From Drosophila miranda (taxonomy: Eukaryota > Arthropoda > Insecta > Diptera > Drosophilidae): DNA of 64,000 nucleotides. The stretch lies in contig NC_046677.1 in assembly GCF_003369915.1 (NCBI RefSeq), positions 7,502,001 to 7,566,000 on the forward strand. The letters run 5' to 3'. The first letter of the stretch is position 1, and each line of letters opens with the position of its first letter. Below are positions 38,193 to 49,392 of this stretch, piece by piece. The translations under genes and the position numbers were made by a program. A model generated the notes under the pieces. The model was not told the origin of the DNA. It searched no databases and saw nothing but the letters and a program-made list of their open reading frames with translations.

Positions 38193-40700
38193 GTGAGAAG
38201 TCGCACCAATACTCTCCCGATTCGGAAAAACCCCACCCAAAAGTCTGCTAATTAGAATCTCAGAATCGCCTGGGGCTCTCTCTCTCTCTCTGTTTCGCTG
38301 CAACGGAAGTGTTCTTCATTCTCTTATGAAAATGTCGCCCCGAAATAGTTTACGAAACAATAAAAAGTGGCAAAAGGAATGAGCCTGCAAATGAAATCCC
38401 TGCATGTGCATGTGTGTTGCATTAATTAAAAATTCCAAGCTGCAGCACACCAAAAAATAAAACAAAATATAACTCATTAAGTTCGGGGCATTCCGCGGAG
38501 GGTCCCTGGACGACGGGTGGCACGGGCGCTGCAACCACAAAGTATGCAATGCACTCGCAAATCAAGAAGCCTCCGGGCTTATGCCACCCAAAAAACTGCA
38601 ATTCTACCCCGAAAAAAATATCTGTTTATATATTAACAAAGATGCAGTCCGCAAAAAGACAACACTTGGTGTGCCCTTCCTCCTCTCACCCTGGATGCCA
38701 CCGAAAAAGCATTATTACAATGGTTATTTTTGGGCAAGGCATTCGCATAAATGTTGCTGGTGGTTTTACATTTTAGAAAATACCCAATGGCCAGTGGCTA
38801 TTTTTTGGTGGGATTCTGTTGTGGGACAAGAAAGGAAGCCTGTAGAGGGATAGCACATTTGTTGAGTGTTTACCCAAAAAAGGGATTAGGTTCTCTATTG
38901 TCATGGTTCTGAAATACTGTATACTGATCTTGAGCTAAAGTTCTTTCTTGTAGAATTTCGTTCTAGGTCTAGGATTTTCCGTTTACCTATGGTTATAATC
39001 TTTTGTAACCAGATAGAAAATATATAGTACAAGTTCTGGAAAGATACCAAAAAAATACTAACCAAAAATCAAAACAAATGGTAGAATAGTACCAGTACAA
39101 ATACCAGAAAGTTCTATAAAAATACTAGATATATACTACATATTGCTAGATCAAGACATCAGTCTAGTAAATACTAGTAAAATATCAAGAATGCTCAAGA
39201 AAAATGCTGAAATGTTAAATAATACTAGAACAACTCACCAAATGTACTGTAGTAAAAATACCAAAAATAAATCATCTGGAAATGTAACATAAAACTACTA
39301 TACAAATAATATAATTATACTGAAAAGATACCAAACAGAGGTAAAAAAAAATAACAGAAGTATACATATGTATATACTGGTAAAATACTAGATAGTACTT
39401 ATACTAGATACCAAACTTACAAGCTTAAGATACTAGAAACATACCGGAAAATGCTAAGAAAGTGATCAAAAAGACTAGAAAAATACCACATAGACACATA
39501 TAAGTAGCAAAAAATACTGGGTAAAGACCGAGAAAATGGATAACCCTACAAAATTTGCTTGTTTCTTCCCCTTTTATTGATGGTGCACCGAAAGAACACT
39601 TCACTTTTGCAATAATTCTATATTCAATAATACATACGAGTATATCAGAGCTTTGGTCTTTGGGTCTTCTCCATCCTTCTCCACAGATTTGATCTATCCA
39701 ATTTTAAATTCCCGTACCATTCAACCCATCAACCAATCCATAAAAAGCGACCTGATTTACACCACTTTGATTTTATTCCCGACTTCGATCGTCTGTAACC
39801 TAACCGATAGCCTTCTCTCCAGACACGTTCTCTCTCTCCTATCTCTGTTGCAGAGAGAAACCCATTAGCACTGACAGATCTAAATCTCCGTCGTGCATAA
39901 CTACTCATAACTTGTGGAGTTTTTTCCATCTTCTTGCCAACTAATTCCTTGAGCAAACATTAAGTTGAATTGCAATCGGGACTCTGAGATGTGGAGATGG
40001 AAACGGGATGGAAACTAGAGAGTCGCTTGGGTAGAGAATTTTCCACTTTTCAAGTGATTATTTGAAAAATTTATTAAAATGCTCATTTGAAGTTATTGTT
40101 GTGCCTCGCTTGATGTAGATACTTTGCTTTTACGACTAACGAGACCAAGCGGCCAACAGTGGAGTGTGGAGTGGAGTGGAGTGAAGTGAAGATGAGCCCC
40201 AGACAAACTTTCAGTGTGGCTCAGTTCCAGTCCCAGTCCCAGTCCCAGGACGACTACGACGAAGACGACGACGACGAAGAGTAGACCAAGAAGACGACAT
40301 CGTCGTCAGTCATGTCAACAGTGGATGCGCTACACACGCTTCCGGAATTCCAGACTTGAACTAACTCAACTTTTACGGTTGCTTCTTCTACTTCTTGGAG
40401 ATGGCTTCTGTTGGGGGCTGTGAGTGCTAGAGATGGCAGATAAATGCGACACGAATCGTAGTATATTTTGGCTCGGAAAGGATAATTTATTTCGAATATT
40501 TAGATGGATATTCTTTAAAATTCCATGACGATTGGTATTTAGGGGGTTTCTTTCAGCGAAGCTTCTCTTTTAGATGATAGTGCTAGATGAGGGAAAGATG
40601 TGATACGACTGGAACTATACGCAAAGATATCAAAGATATATACTTACTGTTCTTTCTTTCAATGTATTTGGATCAATATATGAAGTTATCTGGAGAGGGG
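38193..40700 (+). other. Intron 2 of the zinc-finger gene, first part; no gene supported
   Basis: Intron 2 runs from GTGAGA at 38193 to TAATAG at 48230, 10,038 bases. This part contains an AATAAA-type word near 38359 that could serve a transcript retaining the intron, and a strand-skewed A-rich stretch (39035-39540) full of TACTAG and ATACCA words. No coding feature is supported. Confidence 0.6.
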
Positions 40701-40712
40701 GCTATGTTTTGT

Positions 40713-41009
40713 TTAGATATTGAAGCCTGCCTCGCGCATGCACTTCTTGTATGCATCGATCACGCCCAGGCAGTGCTCTGCTCCGTGCTCCACAAAGCAC
40801 TGGTCACGTGCCTGCTTGGCCTCGGGACAGGCACAACATGCCCCGCAGTTGCCTTTTTTGTCACCAGACGCCGATACAGTCTCCTCGACGGCCTCTTTTT
40901 TATCACCAGAAGCAGATACAGTCTCTGGGACGGGATTTGGTTCAACAGTTGCAAATGTTTCGGCCGGAGCCGGAGTCTCTTCGACTTGATGGGAAAATTG
41001 GTTGCCCAT
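40713..41009 (-). CDS. Cox17: Cox17-type mitochondrial copper chaperone
   Basis: A 98-residue protein encoded without introns on the minus strand, inside intron 2 of the zinc-finger gene. The C-terminal half is Cox17: a [14 protein letters not shown] stretch with the copper-binding Cys-Cys pair. It has two CX9C motifs (PEAKQARDQ and LGVIDAYKK between the Cys pairs) and ends in CMREAGFNI. Cox17 carries Cu(I) in the mitochondrial intermembrane space to Sco1 and Cox11 for cytochrome c oxidase assembly (family knowledge). The N-terminal half is long for the family and contains a 14-residue tandem duplication ([10 protein letters not shown] twice). All functional Cys are present. A TATA box lies at 41196-41203 and there is no ATG between the expected start site and the start codon. 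It may be the only Cox17 of this genome or an intronless retrocopy; sequence alone does not decide. Confidence 0.93.
   Translation of the reverse strand: MGNQFSHQVEETPAPAETFATVEPNPVPETVSASGDKKEAVEETVSASGDKKGNCGACCACPEAKQARDQCFVEHGAEHCLGVIDAYKKCMREAGFNI
40854..40937 (-). repeat. Cox17: 42-base tandem duplication within Cox17
   Basis: Two 42-base units (40854-40895 and 40896-40937) differ at several positions. Each encodes [10 protein letters not shown] plus a linker, and the duplication keeps the frame. It lies before the conserved Cys-rich domain. Confidence 0.85.
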
Positions 41010-41143
41010 AGTTGAGGAAATTCAGAAAAGATTTAGACAGATATGTCACCACGATTCGGAAACAATAGAAGGTTTTTACAGATAAAAATGGAATACAATT
41101 TTGCTTTTGTTTTGATCTTTATCGTAACACAAATGAAACTCTT

Positions 41144-41159
41144 TTTCTGTATACAGAAA
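41144..41159. promoter_or_regulatory. 16-base perfect palindrome in the Cox17 5' UTR
   Basis: TTTCTGTATACAGAAA is its own reverse complement. It sits about 15-30 bases downstream of the inferred Cox17 start site. It could be a dimeric factor site or an RNA hairpin; no known motif is claimed. Confidence 0.5.
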
Positions 41160-41173
41160 TCACACTTTTTCAC

Positions 41174-41203
41174 TAGAGTTTTCTTTCACCGCCTACTTTT
41201 ATA
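41174..41203 (-). promoter_or_regulatory. Cox17: Core promoter of Cox17: TATA box and likely start
   Basis: On the minus strand TATAAAAG occupies 41203-41196. An A within CTCTAGTG at 41174 lies 29 bases from the first T of the box, the normal TATA-to-start distance. The start codon follows 165 bases on with no intervening ATG. The start site is inferred. Confidence 0.6.
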
Positions 41204-41209
41204 GGAACA

Positions 41210-44200
41210 TTTGATGCCAGAAACTGTGTACTCCCATCCCTGTCACGCTGTCATCTCCAAATGGTGTCCTTTGCGAATACTTTTGCCAGCGTTGAGAGCT
41301 GCTGGTCCTCCTCTTTGGCCTGAAGAAGTTTGAGGCGTCCGCTGACGACGTCGTCGCCATAGCCATCGCCATCGCCATCGCAGCGTCGGGCAATTCACTT
41401 TTATTGAAATGGCGTGCAATGTTCTGTTGGCTGCCTCGCTGCCTCGCTGCCTCGGAGTTGGATTCGGATTCGGTTTCATCTCCTGTTTGTCGCTATCTTG
41501 CTCTGGCCACTGCCTTTTCCAATTCGTCTGCATTTTCCACTGTCCCCTGGCCCCTAGCCCTGCCCTGCTTTTCCTCTGTCTGCACTGTTGTTTTTCTTTC
41601 AGTTCTCTTCTCAGCTTTCCCCCCCCCCCCCCCCCCCCCCCCTTCTTTTTGGTCTATTTTATTTTGTATTTTAAGTCATTCCTATGGTGCATCATTCGTT
41701 TCGTTTCGCCGGCAGTTGATTCTGTTGATGGCACAAAGTGCAGTGCAATTCATTTTAATGGTCGCCGTCGTCCTCCAGTGATCTCTCCCCAACCCAACCC
41801 ATCCACCCATCCACCCTCTTGATTTGCCCCCCTAGTGGTGGCGGGTGGTGGTGGCTCCATCACTTGAGAGTCAATTTCACAAAACTTGATTTTCCATTTC
41901 CAATGACGCCGGTTTGGTTCGCTTCGGTTTGGTCTATCGGAGGATTTAGGTCTCGACTCGACTCTACTCGTCTCGTCTCTCGATTGCCTGCCACATTGCA
42001 TTCATTCATTTTTATGAATCTGCGAAATTGAGTCGGACATTGTTCGGTTTGTGGTCGGCTGTGGACTGTGGATTGGACTGGGCGACGTGTTCTGTGCAAA
42101 TCCTCCAGTCTTATGTCTCAGTGGCAATGCCAGTGCCTCCTCCATCTCCATCTCTATCTGTATCCCGTATTCCTGCTTCGCCTTGTTGTTGATGGCTATT
42201 GGCAAGTGTTTTGTGTTCGTTCCAGGATCTCATGAGCGTATTGCCAGAATGCATAAATGTATATCAAGTGGCGGCGGCAGTCGCAAGGCAAATAAAAAGA
42301 AGTCTAGGTTGGGGTAATAAGCATGTGAATATGCTTTGTTTTTTGCTTTTTTTTTTTGTTCCTCTGAGTTCCATTAGCTTCACCAATATGTTGGGGTTTT
42401 TGGGGTTTGTTAGACATTGATGGAGATAATTTTTGGGAGAGGGAAGTGAAGGAAAGTGGCCTTAGAGTAGAGAGAATCGATTGGAAAACATTTGTATATC
42501 TAGTGGGAACAGGGGGATCCGTTTATTGGTCTCATCAAGGGTATATGACAGCTCCGATTGAAGTGAATTATATCAATATCAGATTTATTTCCATTTTTAC
42601 ACACCTTTTAGGACTCACTTTACTTTTATATTTTTGGTAAAAGATTATTGTAATAATATACGTTTTAACACACACATTTATCGACTTCCTTTAACCACAG
42701 AAGCCCCCTCATCATCGTAGTACATATCTCACCACTTTGAATGCCCCGTAATTATCATCTTCATTACGTCAGACACCTCCCACCTTCAAAAGATATCTCC
42801 CATTCAGGATGTCGCATTCAAAAAGCCATTGCCCGTTCCATCCATCGTAGCGTACGAGTATAGGGCTAATCCGAATAGACGAGAGAGAAGATGTTGGAAC
42901 ATTAAAAACTTCAAATTAAGACCCGCCCAGGCATTAATAACAATGCTGGAAACCCAAGGAACTCCTTACGCACACGTAGGACAGAGAGGGTTAAGCACGG
43001 GAGAGTGGGTTAACCATGACACAGAGGGTGAAACGTACGAGAGAGAGAGTGGGTTAAGAAAGGGGGTATGGGGATGGACAAGTGCACGGGGTGACATTTA
43101 ACGGTAATTTCCTGCAACGATTTTTGTTTAGCTCAAGTTCCTGGTGCTGCCACATTGCTGCCACGTTGCTGCTGCTGCTGCTGCTGCTGCTGTGGCAGAT
43201 AAGCCTGAAGGAAAAGGTGTCCTCCAGTATCCCTGGCACTTCCCTAATTACACATGGTATATAAATGTGTTGTCACGCCCACACACCCCACCTTCCCATA
43301 CCCTCCCCTCCCCACCCATATATGAAACGAGGGGTGGGGTATGGATGCAACAACTAATTTCACATGCAGCACAAGGCGAGGCATCAAAATCCTGCTAATG
43401 TGGCGCTAGCAAAGAACAACTCTAAAAGTGAAGAAAGGACAGAACCGGAGGCAGAGAGCAGGTAGGATGGGGAAAATAAGGATAGCTTTTCGCAGCGAAG
43501 CGTCGGATACCCTTGAAGATCGAAAGGCAGATGATAGTACTTATGAAACTATCGACTTTTAGGTGTAAAAACGTTGTTGTCGAGGCACAAATGCAAAAGA
43601 GTTGTCTTATCAGCGATTCTCCACATGATTTCTATATGATATGGTGATCCAATAAATACATTTATCCATCTCTGAGTCCCTGCAGCCATTTTGCACTCGA
43701 AAGTCCATTCCAGATTCCACCCTCAGGAAAGAGTAGCCCAAGACTTACGTACCAATTACCAGAGAACGAAGCTGTGGAGCTTCGGATCTGAAGCTGTGGA
43801 TCCTTGTGTTTTGAGCAGTTAAGGAGCTGGGCGGTGTGCACCACACACATCCTTGTGACTGACACCGGAAGCTGTCTGTCTGCCCTGGCTGTTGACTAAC
43901 GCCCCGCGGCATACACAGAACTTTTGCGCCCAAAAGACAAGACACAACGCGAGGCGACACGAGACACGAGAAAGACGCTGTCATAAATATTTATGCGAGT
44001 TTTGGGAACAACAACAGGGAAGAACGAGAACTGCTCCGAAACTACACATGCGATTGTCTAAGACACATCCACAGACAGGCAGGAGTCCTTCTCTTGGGCA
44101 CCCACCACTACGCCCACCGTGCATCCTGCTGCTGCATCCTTATGCAGCTGACAATGAGCAGCAGGATACATTTTGCACCTGCCACACCGCACCCGCGACA

Positions 44201-46395
44201 TGTTTGCTCAGCATCTTTGTGCAGGAGACGGAGGCCCTCCAGCAACGCAGAGCGGAGCAGGGCGGCTTCCCTCTAATGGATGGTGTGCAAAAGTTGACAC
44301 AACACCCGGACCCGGACCCGGACACGGACACGGGACAGAGCCAACAGCTTCGTCCGGGCTTGCAGCTGCTGCTGCTGCTGCATCTCCCCTGTCTTGTGGG
44401 GGCGGGTTGTTTGATGACAGCTAAACCTTGGATCCCACTCCCCACTGGCGCTGAAAAGGGCAAAGTTTTCATCGCAAGGCGTTTCCAAACGTTCCGTTTT
44501 CGTCAACTAATCGGCTACGAAGCTCCCATGATGCCATCCTGCCACCCCATCAACCCCCTCCTTTGAAGGCGGAGCTCAATGTAAATTCTGTGCGCGTTTT
44601 GGATTTAAAATGCTTTTGGAAATGAAGCCCCTTGCTATGTGACTGTCTTAGCTGTAGAGGTTTCAAGTGGTTAATATCCTGATTTCTGCGAATTTCTGGG
44701 ATTAAATTGGTTTGTGTTTTGGTGTAGAAAGAGCTCAGAGAGTAGAGTTCCTGAATGCAAAAGAGTTGCAGGAGTAAATATATTTAATTGAGGAACAGAA
44801 CATTCTTATTCTTTGACAGATTTAAAGCCAGAGAACTATCATTACATCGTAAGATTAGCTATCTTTTTTTCTTCATTAAAGGAGCTTTGATTTGTGAAAC
44901 GATTCTGCTAAATCGGTGATGGCATTACATCGTGATTATTTAGTCTATTTTTCTGCGAAATAGATGTTGCTTTCTGCTTTCCTACTTTCTCTAAATATCT
45001 TTTCAAAGGCTTCTCATTTTCCCTAAGACCACGTTTCTTTTGTTGCTTGATTCACTCTGAAATCTTTCTACGAAAGTTTTGCCTATCTTGTAGTTCTCTT
45101 CTGGTTTCCTCTCAGTTTTCGCCACTATTCTCCCGTTTATTCTAGCTGATGCTGTTGCCACGTATTTGAGTTATAATTGGTTTGTTTAGCGCCTCTGCCA
45201 CCTGCCTCAAATTAGCTACAGCTCCAGCTTCTCCTACAGCTCCTCCCCTCATTGCAATCCATTCAATTTACAGGTAATGTTGCCTGTTCTGGACCCATGA
45301 ACATATCTCTCTGTCTCTTTTTACTCCAGAGCAGAGAGAAAGACAAACATATTAGCGAGACGGACGGTTATGGGCCAGAGAAAACTGGAGAACTTACGGA
45401 AAGATGGGAGTCTGGAAAATGCATTTGAGGAAATAAAAGTTAATGTTTGGACGAGAAAATACAACTGGGGAAATGCGCTGCGAAAAGAGAGAGATAATTC
45501 TGTTGTTGTTCCGCTGTCGCTGTTGTTGTTGTTGTTGTTGTTGCATCTAATTCGCTCTGCTTTCTTTCAGCATTATGTTACGGGGGGGCTCCCGCTACCA
45601 TTATCCTTTGGATCCTTCGCAGAACAGAAGCAGCAGCGGCAGCAGCAACAACAAGAGCAATTTACGGCAAACTCCTGCAGGTGAAATGGCATCCTTTTGT
45701 CAAGTCTTGCAATATCTTGGGAGCTGGAGAAAGGAAGGGCTTTTCCTTCTTGTCATCCTGTTGTGTCGCTGTCTCGCTGTCGCGTTGTCCCGTTGTCGTT
45801 CCTATTCAAACTCCATACAAAGTGACATTTCACATATCAACGACGACGCCCATTGCTTCCACGCTTTCGCCCTCGCCTCGCCCTCCTCGCCTTCGCCTTA
45901 GCCTTCGCGATGGCATCATTAGAAATGCATGACAATGTTGTCGTACCTCCAGAACACCCCCCATCCTCCGACTGGCCACGCCCCATAGCCCTTAACTTCA
46001 CGCCCACCCACCTTACTCCCCCAATCTGTTGTCTGGGTGGCTGGTGGCTGGGGTGCTTGGCCGTAACAGGAATTTAGATTAAAGATTGAAACTTTGTTAA
46101 TGCCGCGCATTATTAAGAAGAATCTTTTTCTTCCCTGAATCCCAAATGAGGCTAAGGAAATTAGTGTGCTCTGATGGGATGAGCTGTCTGAAATTTCAGC
46201 TTTAGATGGGCGACTCTAAGGAGAAGATATTGGGAACATTTTGGCTTCAGGAAGTTGATAAGAAAATTGAACTAACTTGATGTCTCAGTAGTCCTGACTA
46301 AACCAAAGCAAATATGCTGATTTAAACCCAAGATAAGTGAGAAAGAAGATACTCAAATATCACTAAAAACACTAATGAAAATATACTGAAATGAT
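41210..46395 (+). other. Intron 2 of the zinc-finger gene, middle part; no gene supported
   Basis: This part contains a 24-base poly(C) run, hexamer arrays (for example CCCGGA units near 44308-44335), a CTG run near 43168-43192 and GTT repeats near 45518-45543. Open frames such as the 224-codon one ending at 44566 begin without an ATG and cross these arrays. I see no recognisable domain. Confidence 0.6.
41619..41642. repeat. Poly(C) run, 24 bases
   Basis: An uninterrupted C homopolymer; poly(G) on the minus strand. A second run of 26 C lies at 57035-57060. Confidence 0.9.
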
Positions 46396-46399
46396 CCGT

Positions 46400-46743
46400 A
46401 GATAACGGGAAGAAACGAGGGGGAACGTTGTGAGTTGCTGCGGAAGTGGGCGGGGCGAAGTTTTGAAATATTTTTGTAGCAGTGACATATCACAGAAGTC
46501 TGGATCCAAAACATCGTTGCTCTAGCTCTTATAGTCTTTGAGCACTAGGCGCTGAAGGGGACGGACGGACGGACGGACGGACAGACGGACAGACAGACAG
46601 GGCTCAATCGACTCGGCTATTGATGCTGATCAAGAATATATATACTTTATGGGGTCGGAAACGATTCCTTCTGGACGTTACACACATCCACTTTTACCAC
46701 AAATCTAATATACCCCAATACTCATTTTGAGTATCGGGTATAA
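46400..46743 (+). mobile_element. DINE-1/INE-1 (Helentron-related) non-autonomous element
   Basis: The copy has the expected parts in order. First comes a conserved G-rich 5' part with GAGTTGCTGCGGAAGTGGGC and TTTTTGTAGCAGTGACATA. Then comes a GGAC/AGAC tetranucleotide core at 46559-46600, then GCTCAATCGACTCGGCTATT and GATCAAGAATATATATAC. At the end is a hairpin, ATACTCA-TTT-TGAGTAT (46718-46734), followed by GGGTATAA. These are features of the DINE-1/INE-1 family as I remember it. The copy looks little decayed. It lies in intron 2, on the host strand. The exact left end is uncertain. Confidence 0.8.
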
Positions 46744-48230
46744 ATATGTTCAAATACTCCAAAAAATTCTAAGAGAAAACTTTGATAGAATGTTGGGAAT
46801 ATTTACGACAGTTAATTGGTACTTTAAACACGACAAAAAATCCTGTGAAAGGTCATGCAATTTTTTGTTCCACCCATACATTTTTGTAAAATTTTTGGAG
46901 AATTTTTAAAAAAGATTTTGGAGGTACATATGTTCATATGTATATTTCAAAAACCAAGTATGGGGAAGTAAGCCACTCATTCAGGCCTACGACCTAATTT
47001 TTGTTTAACGAAACATTGAAAAGTTTTCATTTTTTGCACAGTTAAACGTCCGATAAGTACAATCAAACAAAAGATTTCAGGTTATAGATTATAGATTACA
47101 GATGATAGAACACATATCACGGCAAAGGGAATAAGTTTGAAGGCAACGAGATCCAAGAAGAGAATGGGAATCGTTGAACAGTTGTGATTCTATGAGATTT
47201 ATTATACATTTCATCGTATATAATCTTTGCTTAAACGCAATCCCATGTTCTTCAGTTCATTTAAAGTCTCGTCAAAGAAAAGCTTGATTGAATTATAGGA
47301 AGAAAGTAAATATTATATCTACACGGTAGTACAGTAGGTCTTTCTGTTAAAACTACTCAGAAATCTCTACAATAGTGAAGCCCATTACCCAATTACTTAT
47401 ACACAATCCATTTCAATTGCCTAATCTTTCTACTTTGGTTAATTTAAAGCTATTGTAGTTGTAGAATAAAGCAGAAAGAACTACCCCTCAAGCCAAAAAC
47501 AAATGAGAGAAAATCAATGTTAAATCAATCCCATCACCTACTATACATAGACACGTAGATGCATACAGTTCTATTGACAAACTAATGCCTGTCTTGCCTC
47601 ATTTAAAGTCGAACGTTGCCCCATTACCCCTACCAAAAAAAAAAAAACAAGCCCCAAAAAAACTCCTCCATCAGCAACGCCAACGCCAATGCCAATGCCA
47701 ACGACTCCAAGCGAGTTCTGTTCTCAGCTGTTTCGATTAATTAGCATCCGTAATTGATGTGCAGAAAAGTTTTTAGCCTACGAGAGAGTTTGCATTTGCA
47801 TTTTGCGGGTCCTTTTGACTGGAACTAGATGGACACAAACGTGAACATGGCCCCAAAGCCTGGGAGTGGGACTAGAGCTTAGGTCTGCTCCATGGTCCAC
47901 GGTCCATGGTCCATGCCCGTTTCTGGTCAATGCCTGTTCCGTGCCCTGTTCTGGTCTGCTGTCCAAGGTTTTTGTTGGATTTGGACGTGCCTCGTGTCGG
48001 AGTGAAACGTGACTTTGGTGCGAATTACTTTTGCTTTGATTTAATGTAATTAAAAAATTTCCCAATTCCAAAAGGAGAAAAAGAAAAAAAAAACGTACAA
48101 GGACAGCAGAGATCTGCACAAAACGTAGGCCGTACCAAGATCTCTGCCGCACAAAAAGTGATGCAAATATGCGACAGACGTTCAAGAGACTTTAATTTTT
48201 GTTTCCATTTTGTATTCTTTTTTCTAATAG

Positions 48231-48425
48231 CTCCCAAAAGCATCACGAGCAGAGCCATGCCGCGACTGTGGATCGTAGCTTTCGCTGTCATGTCGCGGAC
48301 TGTACATATTCGGGTGCTACCCAGGTGAGCCTCCGCATCCATTTGGCCTCTCATTCCCAGGGAAAACACAAGTGCGACAGGGACGAATGCAAGTATGTGG
48401 GAAAGAGCGAAGTGCATTTGAAAAG
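48231..48425 (+). CDS. Zinc-finger gene, coding exon 3
   Basis: The exon lies between TTTCTAATAG and AG|GTGAGT. Spliced to the main exon it continues the frame as ANSSQKHHEQSH and encodes residues 848-912. It holds one C2H2 finger (CHVADC...HLASH) and most of a second (CDRDEC...VHLK). The second finger gets both zinc-binding His residues from the next exon. Length 195 is a multiple of three with phase 2 at both ends, so skipping keeps the frame but destroys one complete finger. Reading past the donor gives AGG TGA, again an immediate stop. Confidence 0.9.
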
Positions 48426-48505
48426 GTGAGTGAAATTTCCATCAAAATATAGTTTCAATATAGCTTTAACTTTCGGTTAAATTGCGGGGAAAAGCTCTTA
48501 CGACT

Positions 48506-48960
48506 TACACTCAGAGAAAAAAACATTGAAATTTGAACATCTACACTTAGATTTAAAAATTGTATTCAGCAAGAGTGCAGATTGTAAAAGGAAAGTGTTT
48601 TTCTTTCAATTAAATTTTTGTATTAATATGCAAATATTTTATTTAAATATATTTCAAATCTTTTTATTATATTAAAAAGTAATCAAGGCCCGCAGGGGGC
48701 ATGCCCACTAGTTTACAAAAATATATGTATTTTATATTTAAATTAAATACATTTTCTAAAAATTAATATTATATTTATTTCAAAGTGTTTTATTCATAGT
48801 TTGATCTATAACGGGCCTTGAAATAAAAATACTTTTAATATTTGTATTTAGAGTAAACTGAAATATATTTAACTTCACTATTTTTGTATTTAAAATTAGA
48901 ATATTTAATTTAAAATATGAGTGTGTATTCTTTTTTCTATGCCATTTTTCTCTTAGTGTA
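48506..48960. mobile_element. Palindromic MITE with TA flanks
   Basis: The ends are inverted repeats: TACACTCAGAGAAAAA at 48506-48521 and TTTTTCTCTTAGTGTA at 48945-48960, 15 of 16 matching. A TA at each outer edge fits a Tc1/mariner-type target duplication. Further inward, TTAAATATATTTCA, ATTAAAA-AGTA and CAAGGCCCG (48684-48692, reversed at 48819-48827) also occur in inverted order, so the element folds back on itself. No transposase frame is present. I do not name the family. Confidence 0.7.
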
Positions 48961-49359
48961 GTGGAGCGTTTTTTCGAGGCACAAGCGCCTGAATCTTTTG
49001 TTGATGCAACACCATTTCCGACTGTTGAATGATCTATTGGCTATCTTTCAACTAATAATATGATACTCTACTACTAGTAGAGTAACTCGCAAAATAAGGT
49101 CCCAAATGAGGATTTACTAGGTTTTAAAAAAATTTTATTTTATGGATTAGCATATTTATTATTTGTTGTATTTTCAATTGATACATCTTTATTTCCAACA
49201 TACTCAATTTCAATTCCCTTAATCCCATAAAAAGGTGACCTCAAAAATAGTCTGAAACCCCTTCTCCAATAACCCTTGGAAATAAGTATTATGGCACTCT
49301 CGATATTCCCCCGCAAAATGTATTTCCATTCAATTACTTGGCAATTCATTATCCTCTCC

Positions 49360-49392
<33 letters not shown>

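Noticed and set aside
38188..38196. TGA at 38194 as the true end of the zinc-finger protein
   Set aside because: A good donor overlaps it, and two downstream exons continue the finger array in frame. It is kept only as a possible intron-retention form.
40587..41015. 142-codon plus-strand frame over Cox17
   Set aside because: It is antisense to a clearly conserved gene and starts without its own signals.
43892..44566. 224-codon plus-strand frame
   Set aside because: It opens at TTG rather than ATG and spans CCCGGA and CTG arrays; nothing recognisable.
46559..46600. Short regular repeats as a CRISPR-like array
   Set aside because: It is the tetranucleotide core of a DINE-1 element, has no spacers, and the genome is eukaryotic.
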